From positions 1 to 64,000 of the forward strand of contig NW_027474208.1 of the NCBI RefSeq assembly GCF_050947335.1: 64,000 nucleotides of DNA, given 5' to 3'. This DNA comes from Megachile rotundata. Its lineage: Eukaryota; Arthropoda; Insecta; Hymenoptera; Megachilidae. The translations under genes were made by a program, and so were the position numbers. The notes below the pieces were generated by a model. It was given only the letters and a program-made list of their open reading frames with translations. It did not search any database and was not told the origin of the DNA. Of this stretch, positions 14,816 to 30,600 are shown in pieces. Numbering within the stretch: the stretch's first letter is position 1; every line of letters starts with the position of its first letter.

Positions 14816-17430
14816 GAACGACAATTACTATACTTATTACTCTTATTATTATCAATCTAACTCGTATTATTAGCCATATTATGCTTATATGATCGATAGA
14901 ACGACAAATACTATACCTATTACTCTTATTATTATCAATCTAACTCATATTATTAGCCATATTATGCTTAAATGATCGATAGAACGACAATTACTATACT
15001 TATTACTGTTATTATTATCAATCTAACTCATATTATTAGCCATATTATGCTTATATGATCGAGAGAACGACAATTACTATACTTATTACTCTTATTATTA
15101 TCAATCTAACTCATATTATTAGCCTTACTATGCTTAAATGATCGATAGAACTACAATTACTGTACTCATTACTCTTATTATTATCAACCTAACTCATATT
15201 ATTAGCCATATTATGCTTATATGATCGATAGAACGAGAATTACTATACTCACTACTCTTAGTATTATCACACTAACTCATATTATTAGCCATATTATGCT
15301 TATATGATCGAGAGAACTACAATTACTATACTCATTACTCTTATTATTATCAATCTAACTCATATTATTAGCCATGTTATGCTTAAATGATCGATAGAAC
15401 TACAATTACTATACTCATTACTCTTATTATTATCAATCTAACTCATATTATTAGCCTTATTATGCTTATATGATCGATAGAACGACAATTACTATACCCA
15501 CTACTCTTAGTATTATCAATCTAACTCATATTATTAGCCATATTATGATTAAATGATCGATAGAACGAAAATTACTATACTTATTACTCTTATTATTATC
15601 AATCTAACTCGTATTATTAGCCATATTATGCTTATATGATCGATAGAATGAGAATTACTATACTCACTACTCTTAGAATTATCACTCTAACTCATATTAT
15701 TAGCCTTATTATGCTTATATGATCGATAGAACGACAATTACTGTAGTTATTACTCTTATTATTATCAATCTAACTCGTATTATTAGCCATATTATGCTTA
15801 TATGATCGATAGAACGACAAATACTATACCTATTACTCTTATTATTATCAATCTAACTCATATTATTAGCCATATTATGCTTAAATGGTCGATAGAACGA
15901 CAATTACTATACTTATTACTCTTATTATTATCAATCTAACTCGTATTATTAGCCATATTATGCTTATATGATCGATAGAATGAGAATTACTATACTCACT
16001 ACTCTTAGTATTATCACTCTAACTCATATTATTAGCCTTATTATGCTTATATGACCGATAGAACGACAATTACTGTAGTTATTACTCTTATTATTATCAA
16101 TCTAACTCATATTATTGGCCATATTATGCTTATATTATCGATAGAACGACAATTACTATACTTATTACTGTTAGTATTATCAATCTAACTCATATTATTA
16201 GCCATATTATGCTTAAATGATCGATAGAACTACAATTTCTATACTCATTACTCTTATTATTATCAATCTAACTCATATTATTAGCCATATTATGCTTATA
16301 TGATCGATAGAACGAGAATTACTATACTCACTACTCTTAGTATTATCAATCTAACTCATATTATTAGCCATATTATGCTTATATGATCGATAGAACGAGA
16401 ATTACTATACTCACTACTCTTAGTATTATCAATCTAACTCATATTATTAGCCATATTATGATTAAATGATCGATAGAACGAAAATTACTATACTTATTAC
16501 TGTTAATATTATCAATCTAACTCATATTATTAGCCATATTATGCTTATATGATCGATAGAACGAGAATTACTATACTCACTACTCTTAGTATTATCAATC
16601 TAACTCATATTATTAGCCATATTATGGTTATATTATCGATAGAACGACAATTACTATACTTATTACTGTTATTATTATCAATCTAACTCATATTATTAGC
16701 CATATTATGCTTAAATGATCGATAGAACGACAATTACTATACTTATTACTCTTATTATTATCAATCTAACTCGTATTATTAGCCATATTATGCTTATATG
16801 ATCGATAGAATGAGAATTACTATACTCACTACTCTTAGTATTATCACTCTAACTCATATTATTAGCCTTATTATGCTTATATGACCGATAGAACGACAAT
16901 TACTGTAGTTATTACTCTTATTATTATCAATCTAACTCATATTATTAGCCATATTATGCTTATATGATCGAGAGAACGACAATTACTATACTTATTACTC
17001 TTATTATTATCAATCTAACTCATATTATTAGCCTTATTATGCTTAAATGATCGATAGAACTACAATTACTGTACTCATTACTCTTATTATTATCAATCTA
17101 ACTCATATTATTAGCCATATTATGCTTATATGATCGATAGAACGAGAATTACTATACTCACTACTCTTAGTATTATCACTCTAACTCATATTATTAGCCA
17201 TATTATGCTTATATGATCGAGAGAACGACAATTACTATACTTATTACTCTTATTATTATCAATCTAACTAATATTATTAGCCATATTATGCTTAAATAAT
17301 CGATAGAACTACAATTACTGTACTCATTACTCTTATTATTATCAATCTAACTCATATTATTAGCCATGTTATGCTTAAATGATCGATAGAACGAGAATTA
17401 CTATACTCACTACTCTTAGTATTATCAATC

Positions 17431-17512
17431 TAACTCATATTATTAGCCATATTATGCTTCTATGATCGATAGATTACAATTACTATACTTATTACTCTTA
17501 TTATTATCAATC
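17431..17512 (+). repeat. Short monomer, 82 bp
   Basis: Here 'agaactacaat' of other monomers reads 'agattacaat', one base shorter, at about 17471. It shifts the array register by 1 bp. The identical lesion is present in the paired copy at 20335, so it predates the 35-monomer duplication. Confidence 0.93.
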
Positions 17513-20334
17513 TAACTCAGATTATTAGCCATATTATGCTTATATGATCGATAGAACGACAATTACTATACTCACTACTCTTAGTATTATCAATCTAACT
17601 CATATTATTAGCCATATTATGCTTAAATGATCGATAGAACTACAATTACTATACTCATTACTCTTATTATTATCAATCTAACTCATATTATTAACCATAT
17701 TATGCAGATATGATCGATAGAACTACAATTACTATACTCATTACTCTTATTATTATCAATCTAACTCATATTATTAGCCATGTTATGCTTAAATGATCGA
17801 TAGAACTACAATTACTATACTCATTACTCTTATTATTATCAATCTAACTCATATTATTAGCCATATTATGCTTATATGATCGATAGAACGACAATTACTA
17901 TACCCACTACTCTTAGTATTATCAATCTAACTCATATTATTAGCCATATTATGATTAAATGATCGATAGAGCGACAATTACTATACTTATTACTCTTATT
18001 ATTATCAATCTAACTCGTATTATTAGCCATATTATGCTTATATGATCGATAGAATGAGAATTACTATACTCACTACTCTTAGTATTATCACTCTAACTCA
18101 TATTATTAGCCTTATTATGCTTATATGATCGATAGAACGACAATTACTGTAGATATTATTCTTATTATTATCAATCTAACTCATATTATTAGCCATATTA
18201 TGCTTATTTGATCGCTAGAACGACAAATACTATACTTATTACTCTTATTATTATCAATCTAACTCATATTATTAGCCATATTATGTGTATATGATCGATA
18301 GAACGAGAATTACTATACTCACTACTCTTAGTATTATCAATCTAACTCATATTATTAGCCATATTATGCTTATATTATCGATAGAACGACAATTACAATA
18401 CCTATTACTGTTATTATTATCAATCTAACTCATATTATTGGCCATATTACGGTTATATTATCGATAGAACGACAATTACTATACTTATTACTGTTAATAT
18501 TATCAATCTAACTCATATTATTAGCCATATTATGCTTAAATGATCGATAGAACTACAATTTCTATACTCATTACTCTTATTATTATCAATCTAACTCATA
18601 TTATTAGCCATATTATGCCTATATGATCGATAGAACGAGAATTACTATACTCACTACTCTTAGTATTATCAATCTAACTCATATTATTAGCCATATTATG
18701 CTTAAATGATCGATAGAACTACAATTACTATACTCATTACTCTTATTATTATCAATCTAACTCATATTATTAGCCATATTTTGCTTATATGATCGATAGA
18801 ACGAGAATTACTATACTCACTACTCTTAGTATTATCAATCTAACTCATATTATTAGCCATATTATGCTTATATTATCGATAGAACGACAATTACTATACT
18901 TATTACTGTTATTATTATCAATCTAACTCATATTATTAGCCATATTATGCTTATATGATCGAGAGAACGACAATTACTATACTTATTACTCTTATTGTTA
19001 TCAATCTAACTCATATTATTAGCCTTATTATGCTTATATGATCGATAGAACGACAATTACTGTAGTTATTACTCTTATTATTATCAATCTAACTCATATT
19101 ATTAGCCATATTATGCTTATATGATCGATAGAACGAGAATTACTATACTCACTACTCTTAGTATTATCAATCTAACTCATATTATTAGCCATATTATGGT
19201 TATATTATCGATAGAACGACAATTACTATACTTATTACTCTTATTATTATCAATCTAACTCGTATTATTAGCCATATTATGCTTATATGATCGATAGAAC
19301 GACAAATACTATACCTATTACTCTTATTATTATCAATCTAACTCATATTATTAGCCATATTATGCTTAAATGATCGATAGAACGACAATTACTATACTTA
19401 TTACTCTTATTATTATCAATCTAACTCGTATTATTAGCCATATTATGCTTATATGATCGATAGAATGAGAATTACTATACTCACTGCTCTTAGTATTATC
19501 ACTCTAACTCATATTATTAGCCTTATTATGCTTATATGACCGATAGAACGACAATTACTGTAGTTATTACTCTTATTATTATCAATCTAACTCATATTAT
19601 TAGCCATATTATGCTTATATTATCGATAGAACGACAATTACTATACTTATTACTCTTATTATTATCAATCTAACTCGTATTATTAGCCATATTATGCTTA
19701 TATGATCGATAGAACGACAAATACTATACCTATTACTCTTATTATTATCAATCTAACTCATATTATTAGCCATATTATGCTTAAATGATCGATAGAACGA
19801 CAATTACTATACTTATTACTCTTATTATTATCAATCTAACTCATATTATTAGCCATATTATGCTTATATGATCGATAGAACGACAAATACTATACTTATT
19901 ACTCTTATTATTATCAATCTAACTCATATTATTAGCCTTATTATGCTTAAATGATCGATAGAACTACAATTACTGTACTCATTACTCTTATTATTATCAA
20001 TCTAACTCATATTATTAGCCATATTATGCTTATATGATCGATAGAACGAGAATTACTATACTCACTACTCTTAGTATTATCACTCTAACTCATATTATTA
20101 GCCATATTATGCTTATATGATCGAGAGAACGACAATTACTATACTTATTACTCTTATTATTATCAATCTAACTAATATTATTAGCCATATTATGCTTAAA
20201 TAATCGATAGAACTACAATTACTGTACTCATTACTCTTATTATTATCAATCTAACTCATATTATTAGCCATGTTATGCTTAAATGATCGATAGAACGAGA
20301 ATTACTATACTCACTACTCTTAGTATTATCAATC

Positions 20335-20416
20335 TAACTCATATTATTAGCCATATTATGCTTCTATGATCGATAGATTACAATTACTATACTTATTACT
20401 CTTATTATTATCAATC
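20335..20416 (+). repeat. Short monomer, 82 bp (copy of the 17431 monomer)
   Basis: It carries the same 'agattacaat' one-base-short variant at about 20375, also preceded by 'cttctatgatcg'. It is the homologous monomer of the second 35-monomer unit. Confidence 0.93.
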
Positions 20417-23400
20417 TAACTCAGATTATTAGCCATATTATGCTTATATGATCGATAGAACGACAATTACTATACTCACTACTCTTAGTATTATCAATCT
20501 AACTCATATTATTAGCCATATTATGCTTAAATGATCGATAGAACTACAATTACTATACTCATTACTCTTATTATTATCAATCTAACTCATATTATTAACC
20601 ATATTATGCAGATATGATCGATAGAACTACAATTACTATACTCATTACTCTTATTATTATCAATCTAACTCATATTATTAGCCATGTTATGCTTAAATGA
20701 TCGATAGAACTACAATTACTATACTCATTACTCTTATTATTATCAATCTAACTCATATTATTAGCCATATTATGCTTATATGATCGATAGAACGACAATT
20801 ACTATACCCACTACTCTTAGTATTATCAATCTAACTCATATTATTAGCCATATTATGATTAAATGATCGATAGAACGACAATTACTATACTTATTACTCT
20901 TATTATTATCAATCTAACTCGTATTATTAGCCATATTATGCTTATATGATCGATAGAATGAGAATTACTATACTCACTACTCTTAGTATTATCACTCTAA
21001 CTCATATTATTAGCCTTATTATGCTTATATGATCGATAGAACGACAATTACTGTAGATATTATTCTTATTATTATGAATCTAACTCATATTATTAGCCAT
21101 ATTATGCTTATTTGATCGCTAGAACGACAAATACTATACTTATTACTCTTATTATTATCAATCTAACTCATATTATTAGCCATATTATGTGTATATGATC
21201 GATAGAACGAGAATTACTATACTCACTACTCTTAGTATTATCAATCTAACTCATATTATTAGCCATATTATGCTTATATTATCGATAGAACGACAATTAC
21301 AATACCTATTACTGTTATTATTATCAATCTAACTCATATTATTGGCCATATTACGGTTATATTATCGATAGAACGACAATTACTATACTTATTACTGTTA
21401 ATATTATCAATCTAACTCATATTATTAGCCATATTATGCTTAAATGATCGATAGAACTACAATTTCTATACTCATTACTCTTATTATTATCAATCTAACT
21501 CATATTATTAGCCATATTATGCTTATATGATCGATAGAACGAGAATTACTATACTCACTACTCTTAGTATTATCAATCTAACTCATATTATTAGCCATAT
21601 TATGCTTAAATGATCGATAGAACTACAATTACTATACTCATTACTCTTATTATTATCAATCTAACTCATATTATTAGCCATATTTTGCTTATATGATCGA
21701 TAGAACGAGAATTACTATACTCACTACTCTTAGTATTATCAATCTAACTCATATTATTAGCCATATTATGCTTATATTATCGATAGAACGACAATTACTA
21801 TACTTATTACTGTTATTATTATCAATCTAACTCATATTATTAGCCATATTATGCTTATATGATCGAGAGAACGACAATTACTATACTTATTACTCTTATT
21901 GTTATCAATCTAACTCATATTATTAGCCTTATTATGCTTATATGATCGATAGAACGACAATTACTGTAGTTATTACTCTTATTATTATCAATCTAACTCA
22001 TATTATTAGCCATATTATGCTTATATGATCGATAGAACGAGAATTACTATACTCACTACTCTTAGTATTATCAATCTAACTCATATTATTAGCCATATTA
22101 TGGTTATATTATCGATAGAACGACAATTACTATACTTATTACTCTTATTATTATCAATCTAACTCGTATTATTAGCCATATTATGCTTATATGATCGATA
22201 GAACGACAAATACTATACCTATTACTCTTATTATTATCAATTTAACTCATATTATTAGCCATATTATGCTTAAATGATCGATAGAACGACAATTACTATA
22301 CTTATTACTCTTATTATTATCAATCTAACTCGTATTATTAGCCATATTATGCTTATATGATCGATAGAATGAGAATTACTATACTCACTGCTCTTAGTAT
22401 TATCACTCTAACTCATATTATTAGCCTTATTATGCTTATATGACCGATAGAGCGACAATTACTGTAGTTATTACTCTTATTATTATCAATCTAACTCATA
22501 TTATTAGCCATATTATGCTTATATTATCGATAGAACGACAATTACTATACTTATTACTCTTATTATTATCAATCTAACTCGTATTATTAGCCATATTATG
22601 CTTATATGATCGATAGAACGACAAATACTATACCTATTACTCTTATTATTATCAATCTAACTCATATTATTAGCCATATTATGCTTAAATGATCGATAGA
22701 ACGACAATTACTATACTTATTACTCTTATTATTATCAATCTAACTCATATTATTAGCCATATTATGCTTATATGATCGATAGAACGACAAATACTATACT
22801 TATTACTCTTATTATTATCAATCTAACTCATATTATTAACCATATTATGCAGATATGATCGATAGAACTACAATTACTATACTTATTACTCTTATTATTA
22901 TCAATCTAACTCGTATTATTAGCCATATTATGCTTATATGATCGATAGAACGACAATTACTATACTTATTACTGTTAATATTATCAATCTAACTCATATT
23001 ATTAGCCATATTATGCTTAAATGATCGATAGAACTACAATTTCTATACTCATTACTCTTATTATTATCAATCTAACTCATATTATTAACCATATTATGCA
23101 GATATGATCGATAGAACTACAATTACTATACTCATTACTCTTATTATTATCAATCTAACTCATATTATTAGCCATATTATGCTTAAATGATCGATAGAAC
23201 GACAATTACTATACTTATTACTCTTATTATTATCAATCTAACTCGTATTATTAGCCATATTATGCTTATATGATCGATAGAACGACAAATACTATACTTA
23301 TTACTCTTATTATTATCAATCTAACTCATATTATTAGCCATATTATGCTTATGTGATCGATAGAACGACAATTACTATACTCACTACTCTTAGTATTATC

Positions 23401-23736
23401 AATCTAACTCATATTATTAGCCATATTATGCTTATATGATCGATAGAACTACAATTACTATACTCATTACTCTTATTATTATCAATCTAACTCATATTAT
23501 TAGCCATATTATGCTTAAATGATCGATAGAACGACAATTACTATACTTATTACTCTTATTATTATCAATCTAACTCGTATTATTAGCCATATTATGCTTA
23601 TATGATCGATAGAACGACAAATACTATACTTATTACTCTTATTATTATCAATCTAACTCATATTATTAGCCATATTATGCTTATATGATCGATAGAACGA
23701 CAATTACTATACTCACTACTCTTAGTATTATCAATC

Positions 23737-23819
23737 TAACTCATATTATTAGCCATATTATGCTTATATGATCGATAGAACGACAATTACTATACTTATT
23801 ACTCTTATTATTATCAATC
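23737..23819 (+). repeat. Reference monomer of the satellite
   Basis: This copy carries the commonest base at each variable site I could judge by eye, so it serves as a reference. It begins 'taactcatattattagcc' and ends 'attattatcaatc'. It contains the overlapping sites GATC and ATCGAT, so enzymes cutting either should give an 83-bp ladder over most of the array. Two halves of its first 25 bases resemble each other ('catattattag' and 'catattatgc'), and its end is rich in 'ttatta'. This hints that the monomer grew from shorter AT-rich units. Confidence 0.85.
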
Positions 23820-26389
23820 TAACTCATATTATTAGCCATATTATGCTTATATGATCGATAGAACGAGAATTACTATACTCACTACACTTAGTATTATCAA
23901 TCTAACTCATATTATTAGCAATATTATGCTTATATTATCGATAGAACGACAATTACTATACATATTACTGTTATTCTTATCAATCTGACTCATATTATTA
24001 CCCATATTATGCTTAAATGATCGATAGAACGACAATTACTATACTTATTACTCTTATTATTATCAATCTAACTCATATTATTAGCCATATTATGCTTAAA
24101 TGATCGATAGAACTACAATTACTATACTCATTACTCTTATTATTATCAATCTAACTCATATTATTAGCCATAGTATGCTTATATGATCGATAGAACGACA
24201 ATTACTATACCCACTACTCTTAGTATTATCAATCTAACTCATATTATTAGCCATATTATGCTTAAATGATCGATAGAACGACAATTACTATACTTATTAC
24301 TCTTATTATTATCAATCTAACTCGTATTATTAGCCATATTATGCTTATATGATCGATAGAATGAGAATTACTATACTCACTACTCTTAGTATTATCACTC
24401 TAACTCATATTATTAGCCTTATTATGCTTATATGACCGATAGAACGACAATTACTGTAGTTACTACTCTTATTATTATCAATCTAACTCGTATTATTAGC
24501 CATATTATGCTTATATGATCGATAGAACGACAAATACTATACTTATTACTCTTATTATTATCAATCTAACTCATATTATTAGCCATATTATGCTTATATG
24601 ATCGATAGAACGACAATTACTATACTCACTAATCTTAGTATTATCAATCTAACTCATATTATTAGCCATATTATGCTTATATTATCGATAGAACGACAAT
24701 TACTATACATATTACTGTTATTATTATCAATCTAACACATATTATTGGCCATATTATGGTTATATTATCGATAGAACGACAATTACTATACTTATTACTC
24801 TTATTATTATCAATCTAACTCGTATTATTAGCCATATTATGCTTATATGATCGATAGAATGAGAATTACTATACTCACTACTCTTAGTATTATCACTCTA
24901 ACTCATATTATTAGCCTTATTATGCTTATATGATCGATAGAACGACAATTACTGTAGATATTACTCTTATTATTATCAATCTAACTCGTATTATTAGCCA
25001 TATTATGCTTATATGATCGATAGAACGACAAATACTATACTTATTACTCTTATTATTATCAATCTAACTCATATTATTAGCCATATTATGCTTATATGAT
25101 CGACAGAACGAGAATTACTATACTCACTACTCTTAGCATTATCAATCTAACTCATATTATTAGCCATATTATGCTTATATTATCGATAGAACGACAATTA
25201 CAATACCTATTACTGTTATTATTATCAATCTAACTCATATTATTGGCCATATTATGGTTATATTATCGATAGAACGACAATTACTATACTTATTACTGTT
25301 AATATTATCAATCTAACTCATATTATTAGCCATATTATGCTTAAATGATCGATGGAACTACAATTTCTATACTCATTACTCTTATTATTATCAATCTAAC
25401 TCATATTATTAGCCATATTATGCTTATATGATCGATAGAACGAGAATTACTATACTCACTACTCTTAGTATTATCAATCTAACTCATATTATTAGCCATA
25501 TTATGTTTATATGATCGATAGAACGACAATTACTAAACTTGTTACTCTTATTGTTATCAATCTAACTCATATTATTAGCCATATTATGCTTATATGGTCG
25601 ATAGAACGACAATTACTATACTTATTACTGTTAATATTATCAATCTAACTCATATTATTAGCCATATTATGCTTAAGTGATCGATAGAACTACAATTTCT
25701 ATACTCATTACTCTTATTATTATCAATCTAACTCATATTATTAGCCATATTATGCTTATATGATCGATAGAACGAGAATTACTATACTCACTACACTTAG
25801 TATTATCAATCTAACTCATATTATTAGCCATATTATGCTTATATTATCGATAGAACGACAATTACTATACATATTACTGTTATTATTATCAATCTGACTC
25901 ATATTATTACCCATATTATGCTTAAATGATCGATAGAACGACAATTACTATACTTATTACTCTTATTATTATCAATCTAGCTCATATTATTAGCCATATT
26001 ATGCTTAAATGATCGATAGAACTACAATTACTATACTCATTACTCTTATTATTATCAATCTAACTCATATTATTAGCCATATTATGCTTATATGATCGAT
26101 AGAACGACAATTACTATACCCACTACTCTTAGTATTATCAATCTAACTCATATTATTAGCCATATTATGCTTAAATGATCGATAGAACGACAATTACTAT
26201 ACTTATTACTCTTATTATTATCAATCTAACTCGTATTATTAGCCATATTATGCTTATATGATCGATAGAATGAGAATTACTATACTCACTACTCTTAGTA
26301 TTATCACTCTAACTCATATTATTAGCCTTATTATGCTTATATGACCGATAGAACGACAATTACTGTAGTTACTACTCTTATTTTTATCA
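23820..26389 (+). repeat. Duplication offset by 23 monomers (1909 bp)
   Basis: About 23820-24480 recurs at 25729-26389. The rare 'aatctgactc' plus 'attacccat' combination is at 23982 and 25891, an offset of 1909 = 23 x 83. Differences are 'agcaatatt' against 'agccatatt', 'ttattctta' against 'ttattatta', 'tctaactc' against 'tctagctc', and 'catagtatg' against 'catattatg'. The upper end of the shared block is marked by 'gtagttactactc'. Confidence 0.87.
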
Positions 26390-27683
26390 ATCTAATTCAT
26401 ATTATTAACCATATTATGCAGATATGATCGATAGAACTACAATTACTATACTCATTACTCTTATTATTATCAATCTAACTCATATTATTAGCCATATTAT
26501 GCTTAAATGATCGATAGAACGACAATTACTATACTTATTACTCTTATTATTATCAATCTAACTCGTATTATTAGCCATATTATGCTTATATGATCGATAG
26601 AACGACAAATACTATACTTATTACTCTTATTATTATCAATCTAACTCATATTATTAGCCATATTATGCTTATATGATCGATAGAACGACAATTACTATAC
26701 TCACTACTCTTAGTATTATCAATCTAACTCATATTATTAGCCATATTATGCTTATATTATCGATAGAACGACAATTACTATACATATTACTGTTATTATT
26801 ATCAATCTAACTCATATTATTGGCCATATTATGGTTATATTATCGATAGAACGACAATTACTATACTTATTACTCTTATTATTATCAATCTAACTCGTAT
26901 TATTAGCCATATTATGCTTATATGATCGATAGAATGAGAATTACTATACTCACTACTCTTAGTATTATCACTCTAACTCATATTATTAGCCTTATTATGC
27001 TTATATGATCGATAGAACGACAATTACTGTAGATATTACTCTTATTATTATCAATCTAACTCGTATTATTAGCCATATTATGCTTATATGATCGATAGAA
27101 CGACAAATACTATACTTATTACTCTTATTATTATCAATCTAACTCATATTATTAGCCATATTATGCTTATATGATCGACAGAACGAGAATTACTATACTC
27201 ACTACTCTTAGCATTATCAATCTAACTCATATTATTAGCCATATTATGCTTATATTATCGATAGAACGACAATTACAATACCTATTACTGTTATTATTAT
27301 CAATCTAACTCATATTATTGGCCATATTATGGTTATATTATCGATAGAACGACAATAACTATACTTATTACTGTTAATATTATCAATCTAACTCATATTA
27401 TTAGCCATATTATGCTTAAATGATCGATGGAACTACAATTTCTATACTCATTACTCTTATTATTATCAATCTAACTCATATTATTAGCCATATTATGCTT
27501 ATATGATCGATAGAACGAGAATTACTATACTCACTACTCTTAGTATTATCAATCTAACTCATATTATTAGCCATATTATGTTTATATGATCGATAGAACG
27601 ACAATTACTAAACTTGTTACTCTTATTGTTATCAATCTAACTCATATTATTAGCCATATTATGCTTATATGGTCGATAGAACG
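24480..27683 (+). repeat. Duplication offset by 25 monomers (24480-25608 to 26555-27683)
   Basis: About 1.13 kb (13-14 monomers) recur at an offset of 2075 = 25 x 83. The rare 'cgacagaacg' followed by 'cttagcatt' is at 25101 and 27176. Other shared markers are 'gatggaac' and 'actaaacttgtt'. The copies part at 25608 and 27683, where 'aacgac' becomes 'aacgag'. Differences include 'taacacat' against 'taactcat' and 'caattact' against 'caataact'. Confidence 0.9.
24632..26935 (+). repeat. Segment copied 97 monomers away (to 32683-34986)
   Basis: About 2.3 kb recur 8051 = 97 x 83 bp downstream, traced by 'taacacat' (24734 and 32785) and 'aatctgactc' (25891 and 33942). I noticed two differences: 'aactcacatt' at 32950 and 'attgtggtt' near 33301. 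The second copy is cut by the assembly gap, so its natural end is unknown. This is the longest-range near-identical block within the left array. Confidence 0.9.
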
Positions 27684-30600
27684 AGAATTACTATACTCAC
27701 TACTCTTAGTATTATCAATCTAACTCATATTATTAGCCATATTATGCTTATATTATCGATAGAACGACAATTACAATACCTATTACTGTTATTATTATCA
27801 ATCTAACTCATATTATTAGCCATATTATGCTCAAATGATCGATAGAACGACAATCACTATACTTATTACTCTTATTATTATCAATCTAACTCATATTATT
27901 AGCCATATTATGCTTATATGATCGATAGAACGACAAATACTATACTTATTACTCTTATTATTATCAATCTAACTCATATTATTAACCATATTATGCAGAT
28001 ATGATCGATAGAACTACAATTACTATACTTATTACTCTTATTATTATCAATCTAACTCGTATTATTAGCCATATTATGCTTATATGATCGATAGAACGAC
28101 AATTACTATACTCACTACTCTTAGTATTATCAATCTAACTCATATTATTGGCCATATTATGCTTATATTATCGATAGAACGACAATTACTATACTTATTA
28201 CTGTTATTATTATCAATCTAACTCATATTATTGGCCATCTTATGGTTATATTATCGATAGAACGACAATTACTATACTTATTACTGTTATTATTATCAAT
28301 CTAACTCATATTATTAGCTATATTATGCTTAAATGGTCGATAGAACTACAATTTCTATACTCATTACTCTTATTATTATCAATCTAACTCATATTATTAG
28401 CCATATTATGCTTATATGATCGATAGAACGAGAATTACTATACTCACTACTCTTAGTATTATCAATCTAACTCATATTATTGGCCATATTGTGCTTATAT
28501 GAGCGATAGAACGGCAATTAATATATTTATTACACTCACTATTATCAATCTAACTCATATTATTAACCATATTATGCAGATATGATCGATAGAACGACAA
28601 TTACTATACTCATTACTCTTATTATTATCAATCTAACTCATGCTATTAGCCATATTATGGTTATATGATCGATAGAACGAGAATTACTATACTCACTACT
28701 CTTAGTATTATCAATCTAACTCATATTATTAGCCATATTATGCTTATATGATCGATAGAACGACAATTACTAAACTTGTTACTCTTATTGTTATCAATCT
28801 AACTCATATTATTAACCATATTGTGCTTATATGAGCGATAGAACGGCAATTAATATATTTATTACACTCACTATTATCAATCTAACTCATATTATTAACC
28901 ATATTATGCAGATATGATCGATAGAACGACAATTACTATACTCATTACTCTTATTATAATCAATCTAACTCATATTATTGGCCATCTTATGGTTATATTA
29001 TCGATAGAACGACAATTACTATACTTATTATTGTTATTATTATCAATCTAACTCATATTATTAGCCATATTATGCTTAAATGATCGATAGAACTACAATT
29101 TCTATACTCATTACTCTTATTATTATCAATCTAACTCGTATTATTAGCCATATTATGCTTATATGATCGATAGAACGACAAATACTATACTTATTACTCT
29201 TATTATTATCAATCTAACTCATATTATTAGCCATATTGTGCTTATATGAGCGATAGAACGACAATTACTATACTTATTACTCTTATTATTATCAATCTAA
29301 CTCATATTATTAGCCATATTATGCTTAAATGATCGATAGAACGACAATTACTATACTTATTACTCTTATTATTATCAATCTAACTCGTATTATTAGCCAT
29401 ATTATGCTTATATGATCGATAGAATGAGAATTACTATACTCACTACTCTTAGTATTATCACTCTAACTCATATTATTAGCCTTATTATGCTTATATGATC
29501 GATAGAACGACAATTACTGTAGTTATTACTCTTATTATTATCAATCTAACTCGTATTATTAGCCATATTATGCTTATATGATCGATAGAACGACAAATAC
29601 TATACTTATTTCTCTTATTATTATCAATCTAACTCATATTATTGGCCATCTTATGGTTATATTATCGATAGAACGACAATTACTATACTTATTATTGTTA
29701 TTATTATCAATCTAACTCGTATTATTAGCCATATTATGCTTATATGATCGATAGAACTACAATTTCTATACTCATTACTCTTATTATTATCAATCTAACT
29801 CATATTATTAGTCATATTATGCTTATATGATCGATAGAACGAGAATTACTATACTCACTACTCTTAGTATTATCAATCTAACTCATATTATTGGCCATAT
29901 TATGCTTAAATGATCGATAGAACTACAATTTCTATACTCATTACTCTTATTATTATCAATCTAACTCATATTATTAGCCATATTATGCTTATATGATCGA
30001 TAGAACGACAATTACTATACTTATTACTGTTATTATTATCAATCCAACTCATATTATTGGCCATCTTATGGTTATATTATCGATAGAACGACAATTACTA
30101 TACTTATTACTGTTATTATTATCAATCTAACTCATATTATTAGCCATATTATGCTTAAATGGTCGATAGAACTACAATTTCTATACTCATTACTCTTATT
30201 ATTATCAATCTAACTCATATTATTAGCCATATTATGCTTATATGATCGATAGAACGACAATTACTATACTCACTACTCTTAGTATTATCAATCTAACTCA
30301 TATTATTGGCCATATTGTGCTTATATGAGCGATAGAACGGCAATTAATTTATTTATTACACTCACTATTATCAATCTAACTCATATTATTAACCATATTA
30401 TGCAGATATGATCGATAGAACGACAATTACTATACTCATTACTCTTATTATTATCAATCTAACTCATGCTATTAGCCATATTATGGTTATATGATCGATA
30501 TAACGACAATTACTATACTTATTACTCTTATTATTATCAATCTAACTCGTATTATTAGCCATATTATGCTTATATGATCGATAGAACGACAAATACTATA

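Larger units (their letters stand above)
16990..22837 (+). repeat. Higher-order duplication, 35 monomers (2904 bp), two copies
   Basis: Copy 1 is about 16990-19893 and copy 2 about 19894-22837. The offset is 2904 bp, one less than 35 x 83, because each copy carries one 82-bp monomer (17431 and 20335). About five differences were seen: 'agagcgac' at 17967 against 'agaacgac'; 'tatgcctat' near 18616 against 'tatgcttat'; 'tatcaatc' near 18171 against 'tatgaatc' near 21075; 'caatctaac' against 'caatttaac' near 22240; and 'agaacgac' against 'agagcgac' near 22451. By eye this is about 99.8% identity, so the duplication is recent or maintained by exchange. Confidence 0.93.
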
